NCBI GenBank assembly: GCA_903882345.1
Contig: CAIRWO010000193.1
Coordinates: 1 to 16,782 of the forward strand
Source: Candidatus Omnitrophota bacterium
GTDB taxonomy: Bacteria > Omnitrophota > Gorgyraeia > Gygaellales > Profunditerraquicolaceae
Direction of reading: 5' to 3'
DNA: 16,782 bases
Under the pieces are notes generated by a model. That model did not search any database, was not told the DNA's origin, and saw nothing but the letters and a program-made list of their open reading frames with translations. The position numbers and the translations under genes are program-made. The stretch's first letter is position 1; each line of letters starts with the position of its first letter. Shown here in pieces: positions 1-7,604 of the stretch.

Positions 1-25
1 ACAGGCTCGGGATAAATTCGGCCCA

Positions 26-65
26 ACAACTTATGTTCACTAATTTTATTAGCTCCATAAGTTGT
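26..65. promoter_or_regulatory. 10-bp perfect inverted repeat in the gap leader
   Basis: ACAACTTATG at 26-35 is the exact reverse complement of CATAAGTTGT at 56-65, separated by 20 bases. The right arm ends 10 bases before the gap Shine-Dalgarno sequence (76-82). No T-run follows, so it is not a standard intrinsic terminator. It could be a DNA operator or an RNA hairpin in the 5' leader of gap. The symmetry is read directly; the function is inferred. Bases 1-25 hold nothing that can be assigned. Confidence 0.4.
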
Positions 66-87
66 GGCCTCATTTAAGGAGGCTAAA

Positions 88-1140
88 ATGACAGTAAAAA
101 TCGGTATCAATGGATTTGGAAGGATCGGCAGGCTGGTTGCCCGCGCTATCCTGGAACGTAAAGATTCAGGCTTAGAAATTGTCGCGGTCAATGATCTCAC
201 CGACGCAAAAAGTAATGCTTACCTGCTTAAGTATGACTCGGTGCACGGCAGGTTCCCGGGAGAGGTAAAGGCTGCATCAGACGATTCAATATCGGTTGAC
301 GGTAAAATAATTAAAGTCTTAGCTAAGAAAGATCCTGCAGAGCTGCCCTGGGGGGATCTTGGGGTGGATATCGTCGTGGAATCTACCGGGCTTTTTACCA
401 TAAAAAAAGACGGCATAAACAAAAAGGGCAAGGAAGTCAAGGGCGCGGAAAACCATATCACTAAGGGCGGGGCGAAAAAAGTAATCATCTCTGCTCCCGC
501 GGAAGGAGAAGACCTCACCATAGTCATGGGGGTCAATGAAGATAAATACGACCCTAAAAATCACCATGTGCTTTCCAACGCGTCATGTACTACCAACTGC
601 CTGGCGCCCCTGGCTAAAGTAATTAACGATAAATTCGGTATTGTAAAAGGCCTGATGACGACTATTCATGCCTATACCAATGATCAGAGACTACAGGATA
701 TGGTGCATTCAGACCTGCGCCGCAGCCGCGCCGCAGCGCTATCAATGATCCCTACTTCTACGGGCGCAGCAAAGGCACTATCGCTGGTTATTCCCGAATT
801 AAAAGGCAAACTTGACGGTTTTTCTATGCGTGTGCCTTGCCCGAATGTATCGGTAGTTGACCTTACCTGTTTGCTTGCTAAAAAGGTGACCGTCGAAGAT
901 ATTAATACTGCGTTTAAGGATATGGCCGACGGAAAGCTAAAGGGAATTCTCGGCTATACCGATGATCCGGTTGTTTCCGTTGATTTTAACCATTGTTCAC
1001 TAAGCTCGATAGTAGACGCTAAAAGCACAAAGGTCATCGGCGACGATTTCATTAAAGTGCTATCTTGGTACGATAATGAATGGGCGTATTCCTGCAGGGT
1101 CGTAGATCTTTGCAAGTATGTCGCGCAAAAGGGTCTGTAA
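88..1140 (+). CDS. gap: Glyceraldehyde-3-phosphate dehydrogenase, type I (NAD-type)
   Basis: Interconverts glyceraldehyde-3-phosphate and 1,3-bisphosphoglycerate with NAD in cytosolic glycolysis/gluconeogenesis. The Rossmann motif GINGFGRIGR is at residues 6-15. Asp36 in VNDLTD is the residue expected for NAD rather than NADP. The active-site block SNASCTTNC carries Cys167, and His194 lies in TTIHAYTND. The C-terminal WYDNEWAYS block is intact. The ATG at 88 is chosen over an in-frame GTG at 64 because AAGGAGG (76-82) sits 5 bases upstream and the protein then begins MTVKIGING as in relatives. At 350 residues it is longer than the usual 330-337, because of about 12 extra residues between FT (103-104) and GGAKKV (127-132). 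It is the first gene of a glycolytic cluster; the next gene starts 11 bp downstream. Confidence 0.97.
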   Translation: MTVKIGINGFGRIGRLVARAILERKDSGLEIVAVNDLTDAKSNAYLLKYDSVHGRFPGEVKAASDDSISVDGKIIKVLAKKDPAELPWGDLGVDIVVESTGLFTIKKDGINKKGKEVKGAENHITKGGAKKVIISAPAEGEDLTIVMGVNEDKYDPKNHHVLSNASCTTNCLAPLAKVINDKFGIVKGLMTTIHAYTNDQRLQDMVHSDLRRSRAAALSMIPTSTGAAKALSLVIPELKGKLDGFSMRVPCPNVSVVDLTCLLAKKVTVEDINTAFKDMADGKLKGILGYTDDPVVSVDFNHCSLSSIVDAKSTKVIGDDFIKVLSWYDNEWAYSCRVVDLCKYVAQKGL

Positions 1141-1151
1141 ACACTAGGTGA

Positions 1152-3431
1152 ATGATAATCTTTGCGATCCTGGTTACCGGTTTTAGCGGGTTAGTCGCGC
1201 AGATATTACTACTGCGCGAGTTGCTGGTAAGTTACCTTGGCAATGAATTAACATTAGGAATAATTTTAGCCGATTGGCTGATCGGCGAAGCGCTGGGTGT
1301 TTTTATAATCGGAAAACTTATCGACAGGATCCGCAACAAGGCCGCTGTCTTTACCATATTACAGATCGGTTTTTCGCTTGCCTTGCCCAGCTGCCTGTAT
1401 TTGGCGCGCACATACAAAGCGATGATCGGCGTGCCTGCGGGCGAAGCCGTAAGCCTGGCGTTCATCTTTTATTCCTCTTTTTTCATCATCCTGCCTGTGG
1501 CGTTTTGTCACGCCGGGCTTTTTAGCTGCGGCTGTAAACTCCTCTCATCAAACCGCAGCGGAACAAAAGAAACGCCGGCTGGTTCAATAGCAAAAATTTA
1601 TGCCCTGGAAACAAGCGGGACGATCATCGGCGGCATTACGCTGACTTACGTCCTGCTTTCCCGTTTTGATCCCTTTCAGATCGCCTTTGTGGTATCTGCG
1701 GCAAGCCTCCTGGTTAATCTGCCGTTCCTGAATTTACCCTCGGCAAAGATAAAGATCTTAAGATACTTGAATCTTTCCCTGGCCGGTGTATTTATTTATC
1801 TGTCCATTTCAGGTTCATCCGCCTATATTCAAAATATGTCCGTTAAACGGCAGTTTGCTTCCGCAGAACTGCTGGATTACCGCAGTTCCCCTTACGGCAA
1901 TATTACGGTAATAAGAAAAGAGGGGCAGCTTACCTTTTTCTATAACGGCCTGCCGATAATAACCTCGCCGTTCCCCGATGTAACTTTTAGCGAAGAATTC
2001 GGTAATCTACCGCTTTTATTCCAGCAAGATCCCAAAAAAGTCCTGATTATGGGCGGCGGAGTAGGGGGGATAATTTATGAAATACTTAAATACCCCGTAG
2101 AGAGGATCGATTATATCGAACTCGACCCCATGGTTATCGCAATGTTAAGAAAATACCCTACAGCGCCGATAAAAATGGAACTTAGCGATAAGCGGGTCAA
2201 TATCATAAACACCGACGGCCGAGTTTTCCTGCACAATACCGCTAGAAAATATGACCTGATATTGATCGGATCCTCCGACCCTCGCGAGCTGTCTACAAAC
2301 CGTTTTTTTACCTCCGATTTCTTTTCTCTGGCAAAAGAAAAATTGCACCGCGCGGGGATCCTCTCATTCTGCCTTCCCGGATCCCTTACCTATTTAAGCA
2401 GCGAGCTAAAAAACCTTAATGCCGGCATCTTAAACGCCGCAAAAGAAAATTTCGCCTACGTCCGTGTTTTACCAGGAGACTATAATATGTTTTTTGCCTC
2501 CGCTTCCGGAGAGATCATGGATATTACTGCCGCTACGCTCTCCTCAAGGATCAATGCGCTTAATATTAAAACCAACCTGCTTCTCCCCGCTTACCTCGAT
2601 TATCGGTTAAACAACCAATGGAGCGAGTGGTTTTACCGGTCAATGGCCGGTTCGACAAAAATAATCAATAAGGACGAAAAACCATTCGCGGTCTTTGAAG
2701 CGCTGATCCTCTGGAATAAGCAATTCTCCGGGAAATTTAGCCGTATCCTTAATTATCTGTCCGGCCTTAACCTTAAAATGGCGCTGGCGCTGATCCTCGT
2801 TATCGCCTTTCCGGTTTTCCTGCTTACTTTTTTAAGGCGCGGCAAAGAGACAACCCTGAACATAACCTATTCCATTACTACCACCGGCTTCTTCGGTATG
2901 CTGATCAGCCTGATAATCATGTTTATGTTTCAGGTCCGCTACGGCTGCCTCTACCGGGATATCGGCATGCTCACCAGCCTGTTTATGGCCGGCTCGGCAA
3001 TCGCCAGTATTCTCGCGCTTAGGCTATTAGGTAACAAAGATACCGGCATTGCCATTGATCTATTGGTCCGGGTGGAAGCTGTGATAATCGTCTTTACGAT
3101 TATCACAGCATGCTTAACCAGCCTGCTCGGCTACGGTAATTTTTCATATTTGGCCTTACTGGTATTGTCATTTCTTGCCGGTTCACTTGTAGGGTTGGAA
3201 TTCCCTCTTGCGGGGAAAATTTATACCACACAGAGAAAAGAAGTAGGAGAGACATCCGGCACGCTTTATTTTGCCGATCTCATTGGCGGCTGCCTTGCCG
3301 GGGATTTAGGCGGCGTACTCTTACTACAGGTAGAAGGGATCACCAACACCTGCCTGGTGCTGGCGCTGCTTAAATCATCCAGCCTTACCGCGCTTATCTT
3401 TTACAAAAATACTACAAAAAAAACACTTTGA
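1152..3431 (+). CDS. Membrane-embedded spermidine-synthase-like (methyltransferase-fold) protein
   Basis: A 759-residue protein in three parts: about seven hydrophobic helices (residues 1-220), a soluble spermidine-synthase/methyltransferase-like Rossmann domain (about 235-465), and a second bundle of about six helices (about 540-755). This resembles the 'fused MFS/spermidine synthase' class. The nucleotide-binding glycine loop is GGGVGG (301-306), followed by the acidic IELDP (Asp325) after the second strand. Where aminopropyltransferases carry their catalytic Asp in a V-D-S-T-D-P block, this protein reads IGSSDP with Gly373, followed by a TNRFFT block seen in the membrane-fused subgroup. 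Polyamine synthesis is therefore doubtful and the substrate is unknown. The start is supported by the helix beginning at once and by AGGTGA, although that sits very close to the ATG. It lies between gap and pgk with short gaps and contains a striking internal hairpin (3078-3109). Confidence 0.8.
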   Translation: MIIFAILVTGFSGLVAQILLLRELLVSYLGNELTLGIILADWLIGEALGVFIIGKLIDRIRNKAAVFTILQIGFSLALPSCLYLARTYKAMIGVPAGEAVSLAFIFYSSFFIILPVAFCHAGLFSCGCKLLSSNRSGTKETPAGSIAKIYALETSGTIIGGITLTYVLLSRFDPFQIAFVVSAASLLVNLPFLNLPSAKIKILRYLNLSLAGVFIYLSISGSSAYIQNMSVKRQFASAELLDYRSSPYGNITVIRKEGQLTFFYNGLPIITSPFPDVTFSEEFGNLPLLFQQDPKKVLIMGGGVGGIIYEILKYPVERIDYIELDPMVIAMLRKYPTAPIKMELSDKRVNIINTDGRVFLHNTARKYDLILIGSSDPRELSTNRFFTSDFFSLAKEKLHRAGILSFCLPGSLTYLSSELKNLNAGILNAAKENFAYVRVLPGDYNMFFASASGEIMDITAATLSSRINALNIKTNLLLPAYLDYRLNNQWSEWFYRSMAGSTKIINKDEKPFAVFEALILWNKQFSGKFSRILNYLSGLNLKMALALILVIAFPVFLLTFLRRGKETTLNITYSITTTGFFGMLISLIIMFMFQVRYGCLYRDIGMLTSLFMAGSAIASILALRLLGNKDTGIAIDLLVRVEAVIIVFTIITACLTSLLGYGNFSYLALLVLSFLAGSLVGLEFPLAGKIYTTQRKEVGETSGTLYFADLIGGCLAGDLGGVLLLQVEGITNTCLVLALLKSSSLTALIFYKNTTKKTL
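3078..3109. repeat. Perfect 14-bp intragenic hairpin
   Basis: GCTGTGATAATCGT (3078-3091) is followed by a CTTT loop and then by its exact reverse complement (3096-3109). It lies inside the C-terminal membrane region of the spermidine-synthase-like gene, encoding roughly EAVIIVFTIITA. No T-run follows. It is far longer than expected by chance at this loop size in a window of this length. It could be an RNA stem affecting translation or decay, or a DNA binding site; the role is unknown. Confidence 0.7.
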
Positions 3432-3455
3432 CAAATAAGCCGGTTACGATATACT
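3428..3455 (+). promoter_or_regulatory. Sigma70-type promoter for pgk-tpiA-secG
   Basis: TTGACA at 3428-3433 is a perfect -35 box and TATACT at 3450-3455 is a 5/6 -10 box, with a 16-bp spacer. The expected start point is near 3462, giving a leader of about 30 bases to the pgk ATG. The -35 hexamer contains the TGA stop (3429-3431) of the preceding gene. pgk and the genes after it can thus be expressed independently of gap. Confidence 0.75.
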
Positions 3456-3492
3456 AATAGCTTAAATTAATTTTAGAACAGGAGTTTTGATC

Positions 3493-4674
3493 ATGGCGAA
3501 ATTAACCGTAACAGACCTCCAGTTAAAGGGCAAAACCGTCTTAATGCGCGTTGACTTTAATGTGCCGCAAGATACAAATTTGAAGATTACCGATGATACG
3601 CGCATAAGGGCAACCCTGCCGACAATAAAATATATACTGGAAAATGGCGTAACTAAACTCATTCTGATGAGCCATCTAGGCCGGCCGGATGGAAAAATAG
3701 TGGCTAAATACAGCCTTAAACCAATAGCCGTAAAACTACAGGAATTACTCGGCCAACCGGTCCTTTTTTTAAACGACTGCGTAGGCGCAAATATCAAAAA
3801 TGATATCGCGGCGGCAAAAGAAAGAATCGTTCTTCTGGAAAACTTAAGGTTTCATGCAGAAGAGGAGGCAAACGACGCGGGTTTTGCCAAGCAACTTGCC
3901 TCTCTGGCAGATATTTTCGTGAATGACGCCTTTGGCACTGCCCACAGAGCGCATGCCTCTACAGAAGGCGTAACCCACTACCTTAAATCCGCTGCCGGGT
4001 TTCTCTTAGAGAAAGAAATCGAATACTTAGGAAGCGCGGTTGCCAACCCAGAGAGGCCATTTGTCGTTATCCTGGGAGGTGCCAAAGTTTCCGATAAGAT
4101 CGGCGTGATCGAGAACCTGCTGCCCAAATGCGATGCGATCATTATCGGCGGCGGTATGGCTTACACCTTCCTTAAAGCACAGGGCAAAGCAATCGGCAAT
4201 TCGAAACTGGAAAAGGATAAGCTTGATCTTGCCAAATCAATTTTAGATAAAGCTAAACAGTTAAAAAAAGATATCCTGCTGCCCATAGATAACTTAATAG
4301 TCGAAACAATTGACGCCGGCGCAAAGACCGAGCTCGTAGGAGAGAATATCCCCGATGGCAAGATCGCCGTGGACATCGGGCCTAAGACAATCGCCTTCTT
4401 CGAAGAAAAACTAAAAACCGCAAAGACGATTGTCTGGAACGGGCCGCTGGGAATATTTGAAATGGACCCATTTAGCAAGGGCACGCAGGAAATTGCCAAA
4501 TTTATATCTGGCCTTAAGGCGGTTTCGATTATCGGCGGCGGCGATACCGCGGCAGCTGTGGCAAAATTTAACCTGGAAGACAAAATGACCCACATCTCAA
4601 CCGGCGGAGGGGCAAGCCTGGAGTTTTTGGAAGGTAAAATTCTTCCCGGTATAGCGGCATTAACAGATAAATAA
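3493..4674 (+). CDS. pgk: Phosphoglycerate kinase
   Basis: Transfers phosphate between 1,3-bisphosphoglycerate and ADP, the first ATP-forming step of lower glycolysis, in the cytosol. The N-terminal signature RVDFNVPQD is near residues 19-27. The SHLGRPDG substrate-binding block, LLENLRFHAEE, FVNDAFGTAHRAHAS, LGGAKVSDKI, WNGPLGIFE and the nucleotide-binding GGGDTAAAV followed by STGGGASLEFLEGK are all present and in order. The length of 393 residues is normal. The ATG at 3493 is preferred to an in-frame TTG at 3487 because CAGGAG (3479-3484) is then 8 bases away. The stop is 1 bp from the tpiA start, so translation is probably coupled. Confidence 0.98.
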   Translation: MAKLTVTDLQLKGKTVLMRVDFNVPQDTNLKITDDTRIRATLPTIKYILENGVTKLILMSHLGRPDGKIVAKYSLKPIAVKLQELLGQPVLFLNDCVGANIKNDIAAAKERIVLLENLRFHAEEEANDAGFAKQLASLADIFVNDAFGTAHRAHASTEGVTHYLKSAAGFLLEKEIEYLGSAVANPERPFVVILGGAKVSDKIGVIENLLPKCDAIIIGGGMAYTFLKAQGKAIGNSKLEKDKLDLAKSILDKAKQLKKDILLPIDNLIVETIDAGAKTELVGENIPDGKIAVDIGPKTIAFFEEKLKTAKTIVWNGPLGIFEMDPFSKGTQEIAKFISGLKAVSIIGGGDTAAAVAKFNLEDKMTHISTGGGASLEFLEGKILPGIAALTDK

Positions 4675-4675
4675 A

Positions 4676-5443
4676 ATGAGAAGAACAATCATTGCCGGTA
4701 ACTGGAAAATGTATAAGACTCTTAAGGAGGGCCAGGAGTTGGTTGTTGCCTTAAGAAGGGATCTTTACAAAATAGAAAATGTGGATATTGTAATTTGCCC
4801 TCCCTATACTTTACTTGCTTATTTGTCGGATGCCTTGGAAACCAGCAATATAACTTTGGGGGCGCAAGACTGCCATTGGCAGGAGGAAGGCGCCTTTACC
4901 GGAGAGATATCCTGCAAAATGCTTAGAGACGCCGGATGTAACTTCGTCATCATCGGCCACTCCGAAAGAAGGCAATATTTTGGAGAAACAAACGATTCGG
5001 TAAATAAAAAAATTAAAGCGGCATTAAAAACCGGGCTTTTACCGATTGTCTGCGTAGGAGAAAACCTTTCTGAAAGAGAAAATAATAAGACTTTCGACGT
5101 CATTACCGACCACGTCCAGAACGGGCTCAAGGATATAACCGCTGAAGACATGGAGAAGATCGTTATTGCCTATGAACCGGTATGGGCGATTGGCACAGGC
5201 AAAACCGCCACGCCAGAGCAGGCAGAAGAAGTGCATAAATTTATCCGGGGTTTGTTAAATAAACTTTTCGGAAAAGAAACGACAAATATGATCAGGATCC
5301 AATACGGCGGCAGCGTTAAGCCGGAAAATATAACCGAGTTGATGAAGCAGCCGGATATTGACGGCGCGCTGGTGGGAGGCGCCAGTCTTTCCGTTGAATC
5401 GTTTTCAACAATCGTAAAGAAAGCAAACGAGGTAATAAAATGA
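4676..5443 (+). CDS. tpiA: Triosephosphate isomerase
   Basis: Interconverts dihydroxyacetone phosphate and glyceraldehyde-3-phosphate. This is a TIM-barrel enzyme of 255 residues, normal for the family. All catalytic residues are visible: Lys11 in AGNWKM, His95 in IGHSERR, and Glu167 in AYEPVWAIGTGKTA, which also begins the mobile loop. The phosphate-binding YGGSVKPEN and GALVGGASL blocks close the barrel. There is no strong Shine-Dalgarno because the start lies 1 bp after the pgk stop, which suggests translational coupling. The stop overlaps the secG start as ATGA. Confidence 0.98.
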   Translation: MRRTIIAGNWKMYKTLKEGQELVVALRRDLYKIENVDIVICPPYTLLAYLSDALETSNITLGAQDCHWQEEGAFTGEISCKMLRDAGCNFVIIGHSERRQYFGETNDSVNKKIKAALKTGLLPIVCVGENLSERENNKTFDVITDHVQNGLKDITAEDMEKIVIAYEPVWAIGTGKTATPEQAEEVHKFIRGLLNKLFGKETTNMIRIQYGGSVKPENITELMKQPDIDGALVGGASLSVESFSTIVKKANEVIK

Positions 5444-5775
5444 TAGGCATAGTAATCACAATACACGTAATAATCTGCGCGCTGTTGATCACCATAATCC
5501 TCATACAGGCAGGCAGGGGAGGCGGTTTGGTAGAAGGTTTTTCCGGTGTCGAATCGATGTTCGGCCCCAAAACCAGCAATTTCCTTACCCGCATGACCAG
5601 TATCCTGTCAACGCTATTTTTTATAACCTGCATCGGCCTGGCATTCTTATCGGCAAAGCAAAGCAAATCGCTGATGACAGGCATAAAAGTAAATGCCAAA
5701 GCGGCATCTGCGCCTGCTGCAGAACCTTCTCAAACACAGCCTGTTAAAACACAGGATGCCATCCCCGCAAAATAA
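5440..5775 (+). CDS. secG: Preprotein translocase subunit SecG
   Basis: Small accessory subunit of the SecYEG channel in the inner membrane. Two transmembrane segments (about residues 3-22 and 50-71) flank the family-typical loop, which has Q-A-G-R-G-G-G-L-V-E-G-F at 24-35 and then SMFGPKTSNFLTRMT. The tail after about residue 75 is low-complexity, rich in Ala, Pro, Lys and Gln, as in many SecG proteins. It follows tpiA with a 4-bp ATGA overlap; tpiA-secG adjacency is common in bacteria. The downstream transporter gene appears to start inside its last codons. Confidence 0.93.
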   Translation: MIGIVITIHVIICALLITIILIQAGRGGGLVEGFSGVESMFGPKTSNFLTRMTSILSTLFFITCIGLAFLSAKQSKSLMTGIKVNAKAASAPAAEPSQTQPVKTQDAIPAK

Positions 5776-6946
5776 AAGATTATTCTGGGTTTACGCCTTA
5801 AGCGCTGCGGTTTATTTTAACCAAGGCATCGAAGGGCTCCCTTCCCAAGGTCTATTCTACTATTTAAAAGATACCTTAAAATTCTCTCCGCAGAAGATCA
5901 TGTTTTTAACCAGCATTACTACCTTCGCCTGGCTGGTTAAACCGCTGATCGGCTATGTTATCGATAATTTCTTAAGCAAAAAATTATGGATCTGCTTTTC
6001 CCTGGTCTTCAGTAGCGCGATCGTCATGATCATCGGCATGATGAATTTGCCGCTTGCAGCCCTGGTGGCTGTATTATTGTTTAGTTCTACCGGTGCCGCG
6101 TTTAGAGACGTGGCAGCGGATGGGATCATGTGCGTAGAAGGCAAAAATTACAATACTACCGGAAAGATCCAAAGCGTACAGTGGATAGCGATTTCCGTAT
6201 CCGGCTTGATCACCGGGATACTGGGAGGCTACATTGCCCAAAAATGGGATTATAAAACCGGATTTTTATGGCTTATCCCTTTTTACGCAATCGCGCTGGT
6301 GATCGCCTGTTTTTACCGCCAAAGCCCGCAGATAGAGGGACAATATCATAAAAATTACGTATTCGCGGATCTGAAAAATTTACTTCAGAACAAGCAACTG
6401 ATGTTTACCGCGTTTTTTATATTTCTTTATCAATTTTCCCCTTCCTTCGGCACGCCGCTTTTTTTTATCCAAAGAGATACTTTTGGATGGGGTAAGATCT
6501 GGATCGGTACACTAGGGACGATCGGCATGGGTTTCAGGATAATCGGAGCCGTATTTTATTATAAGTTCAGCCAGCGGATAAATATTAAAAAATGGATCTA
6601 TATTTCAGTATTCGTAGGAGCAACAACCACGCTAAGTTACTTATATTATACACCGCTAACGGCAGTTATTTACGAGATCATATACGGCTTTCTCGGGATG
6701 TTTATCTTTATTATGCTGCTTGACCTTATGGCGAGAAAAACTGCCAAAGGCTTTGAGGCGACTTCTTTTGCGCTGCTCTGCAGCTTCAGCAATCTTGCCA
6801 TGACCGCCAGTAATTTATCCGGGGCGCTCTTGCTGCCCAGACTGGGCCTCAAATGGCTGATCGTGATTTCATCACTAACCAGTTTTTTATGCCTGTTTTT
6901 GATCAAGGGGATCCATGAACCGGCCCACGCTGATACTAAACAATAG
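5756..6946 (+). CDS. BT1/folate-biopterin-transporter-like MFS protein
   Basis: A 396-residue, about 12-helix membrane transporter. The N-terminal region reads Y-F-N-Q-G-I-E-G-L-P-S then Y-Y-L-K-D-x-L-x-F-S-P and W-L-V-K-P-L-I-G-Y-V-I-D, closely matching the pattern of the BT1 (folate-biopterin transporter) branch of the major facilitator superfamily. FRDVAADGIMCVEGK (about residues 116-130) corresponds to the conserved D-V-x-x-D-x-x-V block of that branch. The substrate cannot be read from sequence, as bacterial BT1-like proteins are largely uncharacterised. The open frame extends upstream to 5693, but the ATG at 5756 gives a normal short N-terminus before the first helix and implies a 20-bp overlap with secG. 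The start has only a weak CAGG upstream, so coupling to secG translation is likely. Confidence 0.75.
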   Translation: MPSPQNKRLFWVYALSAAVYFNQGIEGLPSQGLFYYLKDTLKFSPQKIMFLTSITTFAWLVKPLIGYVIDNFLSKKLWICFSLVFSSAIVMIIGMMNLPLAALVAVLLFSSTGAAFRDVAADGIMCVEGKNYNTTGKIQSVQWIAISVSGLITGILGGYIAQKWDYKTGFLWLIPFYAIALVIACFYRQSPQIEGQYHKNYVFADLKNLLQNKQLMFTAFFIFLYQFSPSFGTPLFFIQRDTFGWGKIWIGTLGTIGMGFRIIGAVFYYKFSQRINIKKWIYISVFVGATTTLSYLYYTPLTAVIYEIIYGFLGMFIFIMLLDLMARKTAKGFEATSFALLCSFSNLAMTASNLSGALLLPRLGLKWLIVISSLTSFLCLFLIKGIHEPAHADTKQ

Positions 6947-6964
6947 AAACGTCCCCTTTTTTAC

Positions 6965-6993
6965 TTGCCTTTTTACGAATACTTTAATATAAT
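6965..6993 (+). promoter_or_regulatory. Sigma70-type promoter for the marC-glgC-etf run
   Basis: TTGCCT (6965-6970, 4/6 match to the -35 box) and TATAAT (6988-6993, perfect -10 box) are separated by 17 bp. The predicted transcription start falls near 7000, only about 2 bases before the ATG at 7002, which would make the first gene's message essentially leaderless. It lies in the 55-bp gap after the transporter gene. Confidence 0.65.
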
Positions 6994-7001
6994 ATGAAGC
7001 T

Positions 7002-7604
7002 ATGATAGATATGTTAAGGCCGTACATACTGGCATTTATTCCTATCTTCGTGGCAGTGGATTCCATCGGCAATATCCCGCTTTTCATCGCCCTCGTGGAA
7101 AATGCCAATAAAAAACAAAGACATAAAGCCATTGTCGATTCGGTTACCACTGCTACGCTGATGGCGGTGGTTTTTATGTTCGCCGGCAAATGGGTCCTGC
7201 GTATCCTCGGCATCACCATCCCAGATTTTCAAATTGCCGGCGGAGCGCTCTTGTTTGTCATCTCCTTAAGGCTATTGCTTCCCGGTTCACGCAAATACTC
7301 ATTAACCGACGGCCATGATAAAGATATCGGGGTTTTTCCTCTTGGTACGCCCTTGATCACCGGGCCGGCGGTCCTGACGACAACGCTGATCATGCTTGAT
7401 GCCCACGGTGTTGTCCCGACCTTCGCGTCTCTCATCCTGAATATGGCCATAGTCTGGGTGACTCTGGCCAAAGCGGATTTAATTATGAAACTATTTGGCG
7501 AAGCAGGCACGCGCGCCTTCTCCAAGATTATGTATATATTGCTTGCGGCGATCAGTGTAATGATGATCCGCCTCGGGATCACGGGGGTAATCACAAAATG
7601 GTAA
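7002..7604 (+). CDS. MarC-family integral membrane protein
   Basis: A 200-residue protein with about six hydrophobic helices, matching the MarC (UPF0056) family. Recognisable blocks are F-V-A-V-D-S-I-G-N-I-P-L-F near residues 18-30, the I-A-G-G-A-L-L-F-V-I-S-L-R helix near 76-88, and P-L-G-T-P-L-I-T-G-P-A-V-L-T-T near 111-125. The family's molecular function is unresolved; the original link of MarC to antibiotic resistance has not held up, so no drug role should be assumed. No Shine-Dalgarno precedes the ATG at 7002, and an alternative ATG at 7011 is also in frame. The stop overlaps the glgC start by 7 bp. Confidence 0.88.
   Translation: MIDMLRPYILAFIPIFVAVDSIGNIPLFIALVENANKKQRHKAIVDSVTTATLMAVVFMFAGKWVLRILGITIPDFQIAGGALLFVISLRLLLPGSRKYSLTDGHDKDIGVFPLGTPLITGPAVLTTTLIMLDAHGVVPTFASLILNMAIVWVTLAKADLIMKLFGEAGTRAFSKIMYILLAAISVMMIRLGITGVITKW

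Noticed and set aside
1..43. A possible C-terminal tail of an upstream gene (frame 2, ending at a TAA at 41-43)
   Set aside because: Only about 13 codons are visible, all three forward frames are similarly open here, and no family can be recognised.
64..87. Upstream GTG start for gap giving eight extra residues
   Set aside because: It would place the strong AAGGAGG ribosome binding site inside the gene; the ATG at 88 is correctly spaced from it and gives the family-typical N-terminus.
717..738. Tandem 11-bp repeat GCGCCGCAGCC/GCGCCGCAGCG in gap
   Set aside because: It encodes the conserved L-R-R-S-R-A-A-A segment of GAPDH, so codon use in Arg/Ala explains it.
6905..6958. AAGGGGA/TCCCCTT pairing followed by six Ts as a terminator after the transporter
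   Set aside because: The stem is only 7 bp with a 40-base loop and its left arm lies deep in the coding sequence; too weak to call.
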